Shown here: positions 32,620-45,367 of the stretch, piece after piece
Layout: the number at the start of each line of letters is the position of its first letter
Position numbering within the stretch: the first letter of the stretch is position 1
Source of the DNA: Sparassis latifolia
Lineage: Eukaryota; Basidiomycota; Agaricomycetes; Polyporales; Sparassidaceae
Length of the DNA stretch: 64,000 nucleotides
Assembly: GCA_018466975.1 (NCBI GenBank)
Contig: CM031555.1
Coordinates: 434,001-498,000, forward strand
Direction of reading: 5' to 3'
The notes under the pieces: generated by a model
Databases searched by the model: none
The model's input: only the letters and a program-made list of their open reading frames with translations
What the model was told of the DNA's origin: nothing
Made by a program: the position numbers and the translations under genes

Positions 32620-34841
32620 TGAAGCTGATGACTTGTGTTCCACCGTCCAGGGCAGCAGCGATGATGTAGCTAACCGCACCGCAAGTTACATGATCTCCAA
32701 AACAGAACAACGAGGATCACGCACTTGTACTTGGTGAACCAACGAGGATAGCATGTGCGCACCCACCATTGCGAGAAGATACCCAATGCCATACCGAGGC
32801 TAAGGGTATCGTACGCCAAGTCAGTCGCCAAAAATATATATATGAAGGGATACTCACTTGATGGAGGAATTGATCCTCATATAGCAAAAGCACTGAATAT
32901 GCCATGAGTGACCATCACTCGTACCTCAGGCATCCACGGAACGAACCTACATGATGGCAGATGTTTTTAGTTCTCAAAGCCTGCCTGCGGGCAGATACGG
33001 TGCTGCCGATGAGATAAGCTAGATAGAATGGACAGCAACTAAGTTACCGCGAGATAGAATAGAAATGGAGGGACGACGCCGATGGCGAGAGAGAGTGGTA
33101 CCATATGGTATATCCCGCTCGGCCCAAACATTCGTGGCTTGAGCGCCCCTCATGAGATCGCGTTGGCTGAAGAAGGACGTCACCACCATCCAAAGATCTG
33201 GATACACCTGTGGCACACTCACAGTTATGCTGCTGTGCATTCTGGCCAGACCAGAGCCTAGACATGGGGTGAGCTACCTGGCACATCGTAAAAACTACTT
33301 GTGTACATACCGAGTACCCGAGATTGAAAGGAGAGCAGTCTGGTTGTACTGCGACCCGTTTGCAGACAGGGCACAGAGTAAATAGAGGTGCCCTTGTACA
33401 TCATGATGGACCAACAGTGGCTCACGAAAATAGCCTGGCTCATGAATGGGAAGTTCTTCGCCTCCCACACATTGCCGTAGTACATGGATGCCATAAGGAT
33501 GTACATGAAGCAGATGCCAATGTCTTCATTGATCTGGAGCCAGAGCGAGCTGTACAGGCAGGAGCTGCCGATCAAGTTCCAGCCTAAGCACCACGAAAGT
33601 AAGCCCATGTCCTCATTGTTGCTGGCGCCCCCTAAAACGGAATACTTCATTGGTATTGTTGGCCATGCAAAAGATTGAAATTCCAGTGAGCAGAGGGAAT
33701 ATCCCTGGGATAATCGATTGATCAGCTAGTCTGAAACCTCAGAACGGCGACAGAACGCACATTGCAGAATGATTTCCCAGAAGAGCACGACAGGAAAGTC
33801 CAAAATAACCGAACGCGCTTGGAAGTCATTTGTCTATCATAGTGGAGTACTTGGAATAGATCGGCAATTGAGAATGGAAAAACGCGATGACAGGGAAGTC
33901 CAAAACGTGGTTGTTAAACAGCGTACTGTTAATAGGCCAAAAACACTTCGTGGGCTTAACGAGGGCGTCCTGCAATAGACCAGCATATCCATGGCCCAGT
34001 AACTGCGAGCTTATGAGAGTGAAGATCGCGACACCGGGATTCTGCGAGTACAAAGATAATTACTGCATACCATCTTGCTTTTGTAGTATACTGAGTGCTG
34101 GAGATCCGTAAGCCTGTGTAATGCACGCATTGCAAAATCTGCATAACTTACAATCCTGAACAGAAATGACCTGAATGGCAACTGCAGAATTGGCAGCAGT
34201 TGACGACATGATGACAACAGCAACATGCTCCTTGACTACAAGGTTTCAACAGGAGAACCATCATGCAGGGGAGTAGACATACTGTTGAAAGGACCTGGAT
34301 TGATGAACCGGAAAATGCCCTCCGACGGAAGAAACATGTGCATGACACTACCAAACCAATACGATAGAACCAGGAGGAGCAGCGTCGAGACAAGAATGGT
34401 TTGAGGCTTAAAGTGGTAGATCTGAGCCAGAACTCTGCAACAGCAAGCTACGTCAAAACACGATTCAACGATGCCACAAGAATAACTGACCCTCCAAATG
34501 CTTAAAAGCCAAGGCCTAAGAAGACGGTACGGAAGGTCAAGGCCTGAAGCTCAGGATCATCTCTAGTGGATAAAACCTGCGAATCGCGAGATCACGCGTA
34601 GTATTCAGCATCTATCTAACACGCAGGCTGTAAGATAGCCTCGTACCTTAACTGCAACATCGCATGCATTTTCGACGCGGTATTCATTGTCGCTAGCTTC
34701 GTCATTACCAAGCCAATTCTCAGACTCTTCGACGTTCTTCACTTTAGCGGTGTCACCGACATGATCGAAAGGTTTCTCAAGGGAACCAGAAGAGTCCTTC
34801 TCACTATCATATGGTGGTTGTTGGCCGATGATGTCCGTCAT
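32620..34841 (-). pseudogene. Oligopeptide transporter (OPT family) pseudogene
   Basis: A multi-exon gene for a proton-coupled oligopeptide transporter of the plasma membrane, now broken. It starts at 34841 (MTDIIGQQPPYDSEKD). After an intron comes STRDDPELQALTFRTVFLG, then an in-frame TAA at 34502-34504 where OPT proteins have Ser before AFG. Further pieces: VLAQIYHFKPQTILVS, KEHVAVVIMSSTAA, FTLISSQLLGHGYAGLLQDA, PTKCFWPINSTL, MTSKRVRLFW, FPLLTGISIFCMANNTNEVF, GGASNNEDMGLLSWCLGWNL, MYYGNVWEAKNFPFMSQAIF, FSQWWVRTCYPRWFTKYN and YIIAAALDGGTQVISFILNF. Frames change near 33900 (with a partial local duplication of GTTTTGGACTT), near 33640 and elsewhere. Several intron borders are still good, so it decayed in place and is not a retrocopy. 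Confidence 0.88.
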
Positions 34842-35792
34842 AGTGCAGGGGGTTGGGTCCTTGTAGGGCCCCTACCATACCTGAGAGACGCATTGATATA
34901 CTTATACTCAACGAGTCATTGGTGAGGCATCGTCAGCTTCTTATCATTGACTCGGCTGAAAGCGAAAAAAATCGACGGTCCGTCGAAAGCATGTGGCTCG
35001 CATCCTCGAATATTTTGGTCAAGGTTCGATGAATGGCGCAGACGGCAAGACACCTGAAGGCCAGGCGGGTCGCTGGGCCGACGGATGACCCAATCCGTAT
35101 ATATGTTGCGCCCAAGAACGCACGTCTCTACAGCATGATAAAAGCATTGAAAGTCATTGGCCTGAGCTGCAAGGCGTCAACAAGGAGCACAGGTTAAAGG
35201 CACGACAGGATGCTAGTTTGACTGAGGCATACTGGAGTGAAATTCTTGTGGCTCGAATCTTCGAGTCATTCGTATTCACCGTTCCATATTTTTGTTTTTG
35301 CTTTGCAGATTTTGCTTGCAAGATCGTCTGCACTGACGAATCTCAACCAGAGATCCACCTCGACAACTAGATGCAAATGCAGCACAGGGTGATGCTATGG
35401 CTCGATAACGACAGTTGCCTGGATGGGAAGAAGAATACAAGTAGTTCTTTATATAATCACGATGATGTGGGTATGCATGCAGACTAGAGTCAAGGAGGGT
35501 AACAACGCCAGAGCAGGAAAGAGCGTGAGGACATTAGCGAAGTGCAACGAGTAGGGATCATCCGAGGAGCAACAGATTAACACGAATACAATGCTAAAAT
35601 CTCTGATAGTGGCGAATTCAGTGCTGTCTGGAATTATCTCAAGGACGCCACTCACCAAAACAGAGACATCCAAAGGGAACCGCAAACACCGTGGGTCTAA
35701 GATGTAAGTGAGTAGCGAACAACACGCAGAGCATACAGCGCGAACGCATGGCTTGACAGCCGAACACCGCATCTCGTCCGGCGAGACTGGGA
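34842..35792. other. Gene-free stretch
   Basis: Upstream side of the OPT relic and 3' flank of the LIS1 gene. No supported gene. A minus-strand frame at 35449-35805 overlaps the end of LIS1 and has no recognised motif. Confidence 0.4.
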
Positions 35793-37514
35793 TTATGGTA
35801 GCCATATCTTGATAGTTTGGTCAACGCAGCCAGATGCGACAACATTGACAAACTTCTCGGCTTCGGCTGCTTTACCGTCTGCCGCGGCACCATTCACCTG
35901 GGTGCCATTTGTTGAGCTCTGCGCTGGTGCCTGCCGTCCCCAAGCTAAACACGTCACAAAGTGCCCGTGCGCCTCGACGGTCTTGACACAACGCCCGGTT
36001 GCAAGTTCCCATACGCGTATCTTGTAGTCGTCCCCAGCAGACAGAAGGAACTTCCCGCTGGGATGGAAGACTAATGCGCGGACCCAATTATCGTGGCCGG
36101 CCTGTGCAATGACGTCGCGTAAATGGTGGATCAAGAATATGCACACAACTAAACCTACCAAACTTCGGATCATCTGGCCGGTCTGTGTGTCCCAAATCTT
36201 GATAGTCTTGTCTCGCCCACCCGTTACAGCATATGCACCAGGGCGTTTTGAACGGTCTCGGTTCTGTATTGAGAGATTGAGACTGCGACTCATCGGGACC
36301 AGAATACGACATACTGGGATGCCTCCCAACTCGCGGATTGCTGCATAGGCATTCACAGGAGCGAACACAACAACTTCAACAGTGTGCTCATGGCCTCTCA
36401 GCTCCATTTTCATTTCCCCTGTGAGCGGGTCCGTGATGCGAGCAGTCTATCGGATAGTGGTCAATTCACTTGTTTTAATATACAAGGGGGTGGCACACTT
36501 ACTTGATCATTGCCACAACTGGCTAACAACCGCCCGTCTTCTGAGGGCTCCACACACCGTACCCAATCTGAATGTACCGAGATGGTTCGAATCAGATGTC
36601 TACAATCAGTAGATGAGTACACTGCGGGGAAACAGATGAGAGATACGAACGTAGACGCGACATCGAATATCCGTATCGTTCGATCTCGACTGGCACTGAC
36701 GATTTGTTGATCACCCGGCATGAATCGGACGGAGGAAACTGTATGTTCGTGGCCAGGAAAGGTCTTGGTGTTCTTCCAATCGTTCTGCACATCCCATACC
36801 TTGATGAATAGGTCCGAAGAACATGTAACTGATGCGTTCATCAATGTCATACACCAGCGATACACACCGCGACAAAGCCCGGGACTCACCCAGCAGATTT
36901 CCCTTACTATCAAAGTCGACATCATTCACCGTCCTCGTATGCCCCTTCAGCGTGCGCTCGAATTCGCCGGTCTCCCAGTCCCAAATCTTCACTGTCGCGT
37001 CTTCACTTGCTGATGCGATGAGGTTGAATGTCGGATGGAAAGCCACCTTCAGCACTGAGCCACGGTGCCCCGTCAGTACATATGCTGCTGGAGCTCTAGG
37101 CACCCAATCCGTCTGCAATGCGGCGCGTTTGGCTGGAGATAGCGAGAGCTCTTCTTGCAGTGCCGCGTTCCGGTTCTCCAAGTCCATAATCTGTGCACAT
37201 ACAAGGTCACTCACCACGTACAGACCGTGTCTCCATAACCGTACAACAATAACGCACCTTCTTTTGCAACCGTATGACACTGGTCCACTTCTTCTCCAGG
37301 AGCCCCGCATACTTGGACTTCGGGTCCGGTTTGTATTCTACGCCCGCGTCTAACTTGAGCGAGTCGAACGCGTCTGTGAAGCTGTTCGCATGCAGATATT
37401 CGAGGATAGATTTGTGGCTGTAAGGATACGGAGAAATGAGCATGTACATGCAGGCGCTCCGGACAACAGGGCCACTCACAGTTCCTCCTTCTGCCGGTCA
37501 GATAGCAAGGACAT
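35793..37514 (-). CDS. LIS1/NudF (PAC1) dynein regulator
   Basis: A LisH plus WD40 protein that binds and regulates cytoplasmic dynein; in fungi it is needed for nuclear migration and hyphal growth. It begins at 37514 with [12 protein letters not shown], then an intron, then the LisH region [21 protein letters not shown] coiled coil ([14 protein letters not shown]) precedes seven WD repeats, with [86 protein letters not shown] and [18 protein letters not shown] Thr/Asn/Ala-rich loop lies in the last repeat, and the protein ends [11 protein letters not shown] with the stop at 35793-35795. About seven introns. Length and order fit the family well. Confidence 0.96.
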
Positions 37515-37937
37515 TGTTACCGTAGGTCTCGCCTACCCAAATTCCCGCTCGTAATAAGAAAACGTGCCGAAGTGAAAGAAGGAATGGATGGTGGTCGCGT
37601 CGAAGCTGGAAGTGGGGTGGTTCGAGCAGCGGCGACCCGCCTCAAAGGTCCATACCTGCCTGCCCGTTTTGGCAATCGTGGCGGCACCGACGACCTCGCA
37701 ACTACATTTAACAAAGCCTCATTGAATATTGTCGCAAGGGCAAAGTAACACCATTATTGAAGATTAAGTGATAAACATTGCATATTTTCCCGGCCTTCTC
37801 GCTGCCAACACTCCACGAGGATTCCAGGAATGCCTAGTTATTCGCTCCGATAACTCCAAGAAATATTTTCTGTGCAGACATACAATATACAGTCCGTGCT
37901 TAGATCTGGGCTTGACATTACATTGAACACCTATATA
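37515..37937. promoter_or_regulatory. LIS1 upstream region
   Basis: About 420 bases between the LIS1 start and the stop of the next minus-strand gene. It should hold the LIS1 promoter. Nothing else is recognised. Confidence 0.4.
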
Positions 37938-39364
37938 TTACCAGTCGTCATCGTCAGACATGTTTGCATAGATATCTGATGTGGCTGAAGGCCCAGGGGC
38001 TGAGCCCTGCTCTTTCGGGCCCACCATATCATTCGGGTCAATCTCATCATCCTCGTCGTCACAATTCACTTCATTGGGAGCCTGTGGTGGATCCTGTACG
38101 TCTCCTGCTGAGTTGATGACTGGCATGACCCACCGGCAAAGCCTTTGTTCATCAATGGTAGGGCCGCGAGCCATAGAGTACCACATTCTGCCCAATAATC
38201 TGGGTTACACAGACTATCAGCCATGTACCAACAAATTGGGAGTGAAAAACTTACCCGCTCTCATTCCCCGCACACCATCCCTGCTGTGCAGGGTCATTTA
38301 CGTCTGATCTACCCTGCACAGAGAGATCATGTGCGTTATTAGGGATATTGGCAGATGGTAGAATAGCCTGCTTCAATTTCTCGTGCATGAGATGCACGTC
38401 AATAACATAAACGCTTGGCTGATGTAAAGATGGCTGCGGAGAGCGCGGGCGGGGACGGGAATCACGGTTGGTATCCCGGCGAGGTGATCTAGAACGGAAA
38501 TCTCTCCTGATGCAATGTAAATGAAGGTAATGCTGTAAGCAAACAAAATGCACATACGAATCATGTCCCCTCATGCTGTGATATAGAAGGCGGAAAATCC
38601 CACTTTCCCACTGGGAAGTATCAACTCCAAAGGCCTGTAATATTTTCAGAGCCTTCTGTGCATCATGAACAAGTAAAATCTTTGGTGGGACAGTATCCCC
38701 GACAGTGGAAGGTGCAAAAAACTGTTTCAGACGAGAACAGATAGCTGTCTTGTCCATTATCTCTGTGGTACCATAGGAGAAATTCTGTCACAATTTTCAG
38801 ACCATGTCTTGTCAGGAGAAGGTATGAATAGCCTACTACGTACCAGCCTCTTCATGCGAGGGTTCTGTAACAACATATTCTCTTTGATGCGCAGGTGGAC
38901 AGAGGATTCAATTGCCAGATCACCGTGCTCATCGGGGACAGTAAATTCGGACCAACCAAGATCAAGGATATGAGGATTTTGTTCACGCTCAGTGAGCGAG
39001 CGTGTGTCTGCAGTCCAAGTGTTACATGCAAAGGAGAATACCTTTACATCATGCAGCCATGGTGCAGGTTGTAGTGCATAATTAGACAGATTGTTCAACT
39101 CTCTGCGATGGAGCATAACAAAAACACTGGGAGTAAATGGATTAAGCCAGGTTCAAATGAACGTAGTTGTAATCCCTACCGCTGATGTTCAAAGGTTGCT
39201 CGTGCAATTCCTACAGGAGATGAATCTTCACCACTAGTGACATATCCCGAATTCGCTTTGCTCCGATCTCTAGGAGCTCCATTCTTTGTCTTCTTAGACA
39301 TCAGCGTATGGAGCTTCTTGACTAGCTCTGTCGCACTGTTGAACCGAATAGGCGAGAGAGACAT
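37938..39364 (-). CDS. GFD2/YDR514C-like protein (RNase H-like fold)
   Basis: Probably a member of the Gfd2-like family, which has an exonuclease-like fold and in yeast is linked to mRNA export through Dbp5. Introns can be placed so that one frame joins five exons: MSLSPIRFNSATELVKKL at 39364; HQR joined to VFVMLHRRELNNLSNYAL; then PHILDLGWSEFTVPDEHGDL and ESSVHLRIKENMLLQNPRMK; after an 80-base intron NFSYGTTEIMDKTAICSRLK, PPKILLVHDAQKALKIL; after another an Arg/Ser/Pro stretch (RDFRSRSPRRDTNRDSRPR) and PSVYVIDVHLMHEKL; and last MWYSMARGPTIDEQRLCRW, ending in an acidic tail (SDDDDW) at 37938. LDLGWSEF near the start fits the first acidic motif of DEDD-type nucleases. An exon further upstream (LNALEWVSRDAPEAIAQALR near 39600) may belong to it. 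Family call moderate. Confidence 0.65.
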
Positions 39365-40281
39365 GAATCTCTCAGCAGGCCATGGATTCGAGACACGTCT
39401 TCCCCTCCATCGGTTCTCAGGCAGTAGAAGATACGAGGCTCCGCATGATCTTATACCTGGTTGAAGAACAATTTTGCCATTGTCCTAATAATGGGTTCAC
39501 CGAAACAATCATACCAAGAACAAGCTCGATACCCGTTTCTCCAACGCGAAGAGCTTGAGCAATTGCTTCTGGGGCATCTCTGGAGACCCATTCGAGAGCA
39601 TTCAACAGCTAAGTTTGAATGGGACTGACTTCATGTGTCCCATGTAACCTCCAATTTGGACGTATCTTGTCGACTGCATTGAGTCTTATGCCAAAATGAC
39701 CTGCGTTGATCCAAGCGGTAGATGAAGGAAGGTCGTCAGAATCAAACGAATGCGATTGTCACACTGGCGAATCATCTCACGGACAAACAACACGCATCAA
39801 AACATATTCTACCAACCGTAAAGGCGACGAAACGAATTAAATTGATGAAATCGCAAACGTAGAGAACTACACGCGTATCTACGAGACATTGCAGAACAAA
39901 TACATGTGAACATCCGATACGTACGTCCGTTGATCACCGTCCCGCGTGTACTACTGGTGCATTGCAGTTCTGTATATCTGTGTCAAGTACTTAATAAAAA
40001 GGAAGAGGGAGGAGCCAGGCTTCATATCAATTCGTTCAATCATTATGGTAACTTTACGCTCCAAGAGAAATAACAGATAAAGCATCGCTGCCAGAGGATG
40101 GAAGAGCATGGTGATACAATGGTGAGTGAATAGAGAACAACAGAGGAGGATAATGCATAATACAAGGTATCAGTGCAATGGACTGTACCAATTCCCTTGT
40201 GTTCCAGAGAGGCCGTTTCTATATCCAAGACCGAAGTATTAGATCGTCCGAAGTATCGTTCAGTGTTCCTGTCCCGAAACT
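39365..40281. other. Region between the GFD2-like gene and the YTH gene
   Basis: It contains the YTH 3' flank and the upstream region of the GFD2-like gene. A protein-like stretch at 39605-39500 on the minus strand (LNALEWVSRDAPEAIAQALR) could be an unjoined upstream exon. The remainder shows nothing that I can support. Confidence 0.4.
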
Positions 40282-43032
40282 TCAGAAGCCGGGCATACCG
40301 CCCAAGCCCATAAAGTTCTGCCCGCCAACGACAGACATGGGTCCGGGGCTGGGATGCCGCATGACGCTCTGCATCGCATGCGGGTTCGCAAAACTGCCCA
40401 TGTTCATCTGCATCTGCATGAGCGGGTTCATACCCATCATGTTCATGTTCATTTGTTGCATGCCCATGTGCTGCGCAGCGTACGCAAGTGCAGCAGGGTT
40501 CGACATGGCGAATGGATGCTGGCCGGGAGAGGTCGAAGTGGAAAGACCTTGAGACTGACCAGTCGACTGCAGTCCCATCGGAGTTTGAGTAGGTGAGGAA
40601 GCACCCTGCTGTACTTGAACGGCCTGGACCTTTGCATCGATTGCAGTTCATAAAACGCGAAGTCTTGCAGGAGGGAAGTCCGTGCCGGGTGGGTGTGGAA
40701 GATGCGTAACATCTCCTGACCAGCATCAGGCAGCAACTCCTGAGTGTCGCGCGAATTCGTAACGGGCTTGCGTTCCTGCGTATTGCTGCGGAAATAACGG
40801 GATAAGTAATCAAAAAAGTGGACAGGAAAAGCCGATGCATACTTGAGTCTGATATGCCTTAAGTTGGAGTTGGGAATATCGCGGACGAAAATCCATTTGA
40901 CTTTGAAAACGCCCTTCCACTTATCTGAGGCCCACACTGTGCTGCTGCGGCTATAATCAACCTGAGATAGATTCAACGTCAGTGACAAGACACCACAGGA
41001 GAGATAGACTTGCCGGCGTCAGCATCTCCGCCATTCCGCAGAAATGACCGCTGTCCAGGGTCATTCAGCATCGGGATATAGTATGAGAGGCATATTAAGC
41101 GTACCTAGCATTGACACTAAAGAAAAGGTAAATGGGGCCTCTGCCGGAGCACTCCTTGAACGCCTTATCAAGTCTCTTGTTGCCAGGATCGGTGGAGCTC
41201 CAGATCTCATATTTAAGAGACTTATGAACATCGTCTTCCGTGTAAGACTTGATAACAAAATAGCGGGCCTGCACGAGAAAAGACGGTTATTATTATGACA
41301 TGCAGTCTGGAACTCCATACTCACGAATAGAGGTCGGGTATCGAAATCGACAGGATTGTAGCCTTTAGTAGCAATGAGGGTCGGGACATCGATGGGTGAG
41401 CCAATGTATCCCTCGTTAGATCCACCCTGGGAGTCATTTCTGCCATGTCCACGGCTGGCAGACTGGCTGCTCTGAGTTCCTGTACTACCGGCGGGACTAA
41501 CGACGCCCAGGCGCGGCCCTTGGTTGAGGTACTGAGAAGGGATAGGAGGGACGCTGGGAATACCGCCGTTCCCGCCACTTCCGATTTTGCCTGATTGACC
41601 TTGATAAACATTGTGCAGACTCGGCTGCGAAGCGCGACCTGTCAAGACACGGTCCTTATTGGAATCCCAAGTTGGTGTTCCTGAAGCGGTGAATGCACGC
41701 TCACGATTCCCGTGATGCTCCTCACCCCGGTCACCACGTTGACCAGAGGACACTCCATGCCCAATCGGCGGGATGTAGGCCGATGCGCTTTGGACCGACC
41801 CCTGGGCGGTTGGGGTGCTGCGCCCATCGACATCGGTGTTGAGTTGCAGTTTACGCGCGGGACCACCGTTACTGCCGCCATTGCGCATGCCACCGACCTG
41901 CATGGTCTGCGACGCATTGAAGCGAGGGGGGTGCGACGACTGTCCCTGCTGGAAATTACCCATATTGCCGTACTGCTGATTGATCTCCAAGGCAGACAGT
42001 GCACGGGAAACGTCATCGATGCCACCGTTACCGCTGGCAGAACCCCCAAACTGAGGCCCGCCGGCTTGGCCGCGCCAATCATTGCCGGGCGTGTTCCAGG
42101 GAGAGGATCTGCCCATGGGACTGCCAGGGTACTGTCCTTGTTGCCCAGGTAACCCGAAGTAGGTATCCTCTTCGGCATGAACGCTGTCGTCGTCATATTC
42201 CTCCTCAGCGTTGGTGGGACTAGGAGTCTGTGCACCACTATAGGCAACGCCCTGGTGTCCTTTGCTGCCTACTTGTATGGTGCCGGCACGCTTAAGACCC
42301 GTCATTTGTCTCATGTTGTGGGTGACATTGGGATAATTAAGACTCTGGTGTCTGCGGACGCCTGCACCGCCACTACCAGCGGGAGGCGGAGACGGCCCAT
42401 GGGGAAGTCCACCCGCAAAGTGCGGCGACAGAGGGGAGGCGGACGACGACGCCGGGTCGACCGCCTGATGGCCGTGATCGGAGACAGACATTCCGTGCTG
42501 TGCAGAGGATGAGAGATAAACTGCAGAACGAGATGTATTGAACATACCTCCTCGTCCCGGAAGTCCCTCATCTCTCTCTCCCATTCTTCTTCCTCACCCT
42601 CATGGCCTGCGATGGCCGATAAACTATTCAGGGCTCTCGGAGCGTGTGATCCTGCTTGACCGCCGAATGCTATAGCCGCACAAAGTTAGACAATCCAATC
42701 CAGAACTGAATCGCAGCCCATCTACATGTGCGCTGCAGTCACGAGTGCTTACCACGGTGGTACCGAGTGGGCAGCGAAGCCTGCCTGTGCAACGAGGACT
42801 TTTCACCGACTGCACCAATACCTCCAACCCAGTCTTGATCAACAGGCTCGTCGTCATTCCATAGCTGTTCTGCTTGTGGGTCCTCCAGTTCCGAGATGTC
42901 GATTTTTGAAGTCGGCCGGTTCGCACGAGATGAAGCGGAAATTGTGTGGTGTCTGCGGACGCCTCCCCCAGAATTAGTGGACGAGTCTGGCACCGGCGGA
43001 GGAGAAATCGGGTAGCCAGACTGCGAAGACAT
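40282..43032 (-). CDS. YTH-domain RNA-binding protein (m6A reader, YTHDF-like)
   Basis: Binds N6-methyladenosine in RNA. It begins at 43032 with [18 protein letters not shown] and has a long disordered N-terminus rich in Ser, Gly, Gln and Pro (for example [15 protein letters not shown]). The YTH domain starts at [20 protein letters not shown] near 41270 and continues [62 protein letters not shown] and [20 protein letters not shown]. The three tryptophans of the methyl-adenine cage known from human YTHDF proteins are present: EIW, TVW and DKW. The C-terminus is Met- and Gln-rich ([16 protein letters not shown]), and the stop is at 40282-40284. About eight introns. It shares a 176-base upstream region with the oppositely oriented tilS-like gene. 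In fungi such readers affect mRNA fate in development; the role here is inferred. Confidence 0.95.
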
Positions 43033-43208
43033 GACTGAGAATGGAAGAGAGGAAAGAACTCAGGAAGAAAGACAGGAGGAAGATTGCAAATGAGCAGCAC
43101 TGCGCGCGGCAATGGCAGACACTCTCCGCCGTGGTCTTCGCGTTGTCACGCTCCCGACCGCGGCCGGCCCGGCCGACCCTCCGACCGTGGCTCGGTCTCG
43201 GGCCCGCA
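43033..43208. promoter_or_regulatory. Shared divergent promoter, YTH reader and tRNA lysidine synthase
   Basis: Only 176 bases separate the two start codons, which point away from each other. A GC-rich core with GACCGCGGCCGGCCCGGCCG lies near 43158. No TATA box is visible. Confidence 0.6.
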
Positions 43209-45187
43209 ATGTCCTGCGCGAAATTCGCGTTTATGTTGCGGCCAATTCCTCCCATTTCCATAGAAGAGTTTTTCCAATCTCTGCAGCGATGCATGCCTCC
43301 AGGTGGTTGGCCCGAGACACTGGGTGCGTTATCTCATTTCCAAGGTGGACCGCTCCACACATTTCCTCCTTGCAGCGGTCGGAAACTCTGGAGGGCCTGA
43401 TTCGACCTGCCTTCTGTTTCTGCTTTCCTCTGTCCTTGAACAAGCAAAAGGCAGCTACGGCCTACCCTTCAAACTCTATTCGATACACATAGATCATGAT
43501 TTACAGCCTGCCAATCGCGAAATGGCAGACTGGGCTAGACGAAATGCGAATGCTTTTCGCGTCCAGCACCACACTTACGAGGTCCCATGGGGCTCCTTCC
43601 CGTTCCCAAAAAGCCCCCATTCAAAGCTTGAGACGTTTGAAAAAGTTGCGCGTGAAGCGCGGCAGAACAGGCTCTTCCATGGGATGTCTGTCTCGCATGC
43701 CGATGCTATCGCGCTCGCTCACCACGCCGACGACCAGGTGGAAACCGCTGTCATGCGAATGGCGATGGGAAGCGGTCTTGTAGGAGTGGCCGGCATGAGA
43801 CCTGTGAGGCGGTGGGGTATGGACGTCGGACAGTTCGGAGCTTTCGCCGGCCCTGAGGGCATGTCCAGATGGATTGTGCGTCCTCTCTTGTGGTTCTCCA
43901 AGGTAACAGCTTCACTGTATGTTTGTTCGGTATATATTTATTCCAGTGATAGGATAGGATTCTCGAGACGTGCGAGACCAACGAATTGCCTTATACAAAT
44001 GATCCGACGAATTTTCAGCCTGCCATCAGTATTCGCAACGCCGTCCGCCATTGTCTGGCCGAGAACAAGGACATCTCCGAAGTGGTAACCAAGGTATGTT
44101 GTAACACCAGAAGGAGGTGTTTCTTGCTCATTCTGTAACAAAACAGAAGGACCTCAAGGATGCTCCGGGAGCGCAAGTCGTCGTGGAACAAATCCCAAAA
44201 TTACAGGCTGCCCTTGAAAAGCTTCGCGAGCAGGCTGATCGTATGCAGGACAGCGCGATCTTTGAAGGCCGTGACCGACTGCGAGAAGTTGTTAGACGTT
44301 TCTCTACACGCCTCGAGGCGCTGGATTCCGAAGGTAATTTTCTGTGCCGCCTCGTTGATACGTTTCTCATACGACTTAATCCAGTTTCGAATGTTCTCAT
44401 GCCATGTCTTCTCCCATCTCCTCCTTCCACGCTCTTACTGTCCATCCCAGAACTTCAAGAGATTGGGGATCCCGACGTCCGTGTAGGAATTGCGCGCCGA
44501 ATATTGCGCTACCTCTCCCCTCGTCCATGGGGTAGTTTGGCGGCAGAAGCCAAGGGGGACAGTGCAGCATTGAACAACCTCGTGAAGAAAATATGGTGTA
44601 TACCTTCTCGGATACCTGAGTTGGACCCGGTACCGCTGCCGTTTAGTGCGCCAAGCACTGTTCAGTTCTGGCCCATGGTCGTGCGCACTGATGAAATGAT
44701 CAGAAGACGGAAGGTCCTTAATTTCGGCGAGGTACCTGTCTGGTTGGCGCAGCGTGCCCCTCCCCATTCCGCAAAGCAGCTTGCCAGGGAAGGTCGTGCC
44801 AATCCTTTGATAAAGGACCTCAGCAAATTCTTTGTCGGCTTGCAACGAAGGGACAAGATACACTGCATGCTGTACGATTGCAGGTTTCTCTTGACCTTCA
44901 CCTTCGAGGACATGCCGAGCGATATTTTCGTTGCAACACTGGACCCCACCACGAAATTCTTGGTCAAATCTTACACCTCTTGGTTCTTACCTCAGGTGAT
45001 AATGCAGCGTCGAGGCGAACAAGACCAGGTGTTAGCGAGGTTTAAGTATAAGCATCCTAGGTGGAGCGAGACACAAGAAAGGGAGAACAGTAAAGATATC
45101 AAGGAGAGAGAGGATGATGTTCTGGTAAGAGGAGACGGTGATGCATGGATAAAGATCGAATTCATTCGGACGTTGGAAGCTCTCTGA
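43209..45187 (+). CDS. tRNA(Ile)-lysidine synthase (TilS/MesJ-like), probably mitochondrial
   Basis: An N-type PP-loop ATPase that converts C34 of tRNA-Ile(CAU) to lysidine so that it reads AUA; in fungi it would serve mitochondrial tRNA. The first exon (43209, MSCAKFAFMLRPIPPISIEE) joins across an intron (about 43322-43373) to AVGNSGGPDSTCLLFLLSS, the SGGxDS ATP site. It continues HIDHDLQPANREMADWARRN, AIALAHHADDQVETAVMR (the HxxDD motif typical of TilS) and MGSGLVGVAGMRP. Later exons give DRILETCETNELPY and NDPTNFQPAISIRNAVRHCL, then a weakly conserved C-terminal half. The stop at 45185-45187 follows RTLEAL. I chose 43209 because the frame joins the PP-loop exon without a shift. It is tail to tail with gtr1, 180 bases apart. 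Confidence 0.9.
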
Positions 45188-45367
45188 TGTTTCCGCCCTT
45201 TTTTAATCCATTGAACCTATTGGACTTTCGTGTCCAGAGTCAACTAATCTACAGTTCTGCCAATCTCGAATGACACAGGCACTTCTTGTCGACCACAAAC
45301 TCGATAGCTAAATTACTGTGAAGGTATGTGTACTGAGGGGATAACGTATATGCATAAGATATCAGAA

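Noticed and set aside
41712..42152. 146-codon plus-strand frame within the YTH gene
   Set aside because: It is a shadow of the low-complexity N-terminus of the YTH protein.
43112..43492. 126-codon plus-strand frame overlapping the tilS-like gene
   Set aside because: It does not connect to the PP-loop exon in frame; the start at 43209 does.
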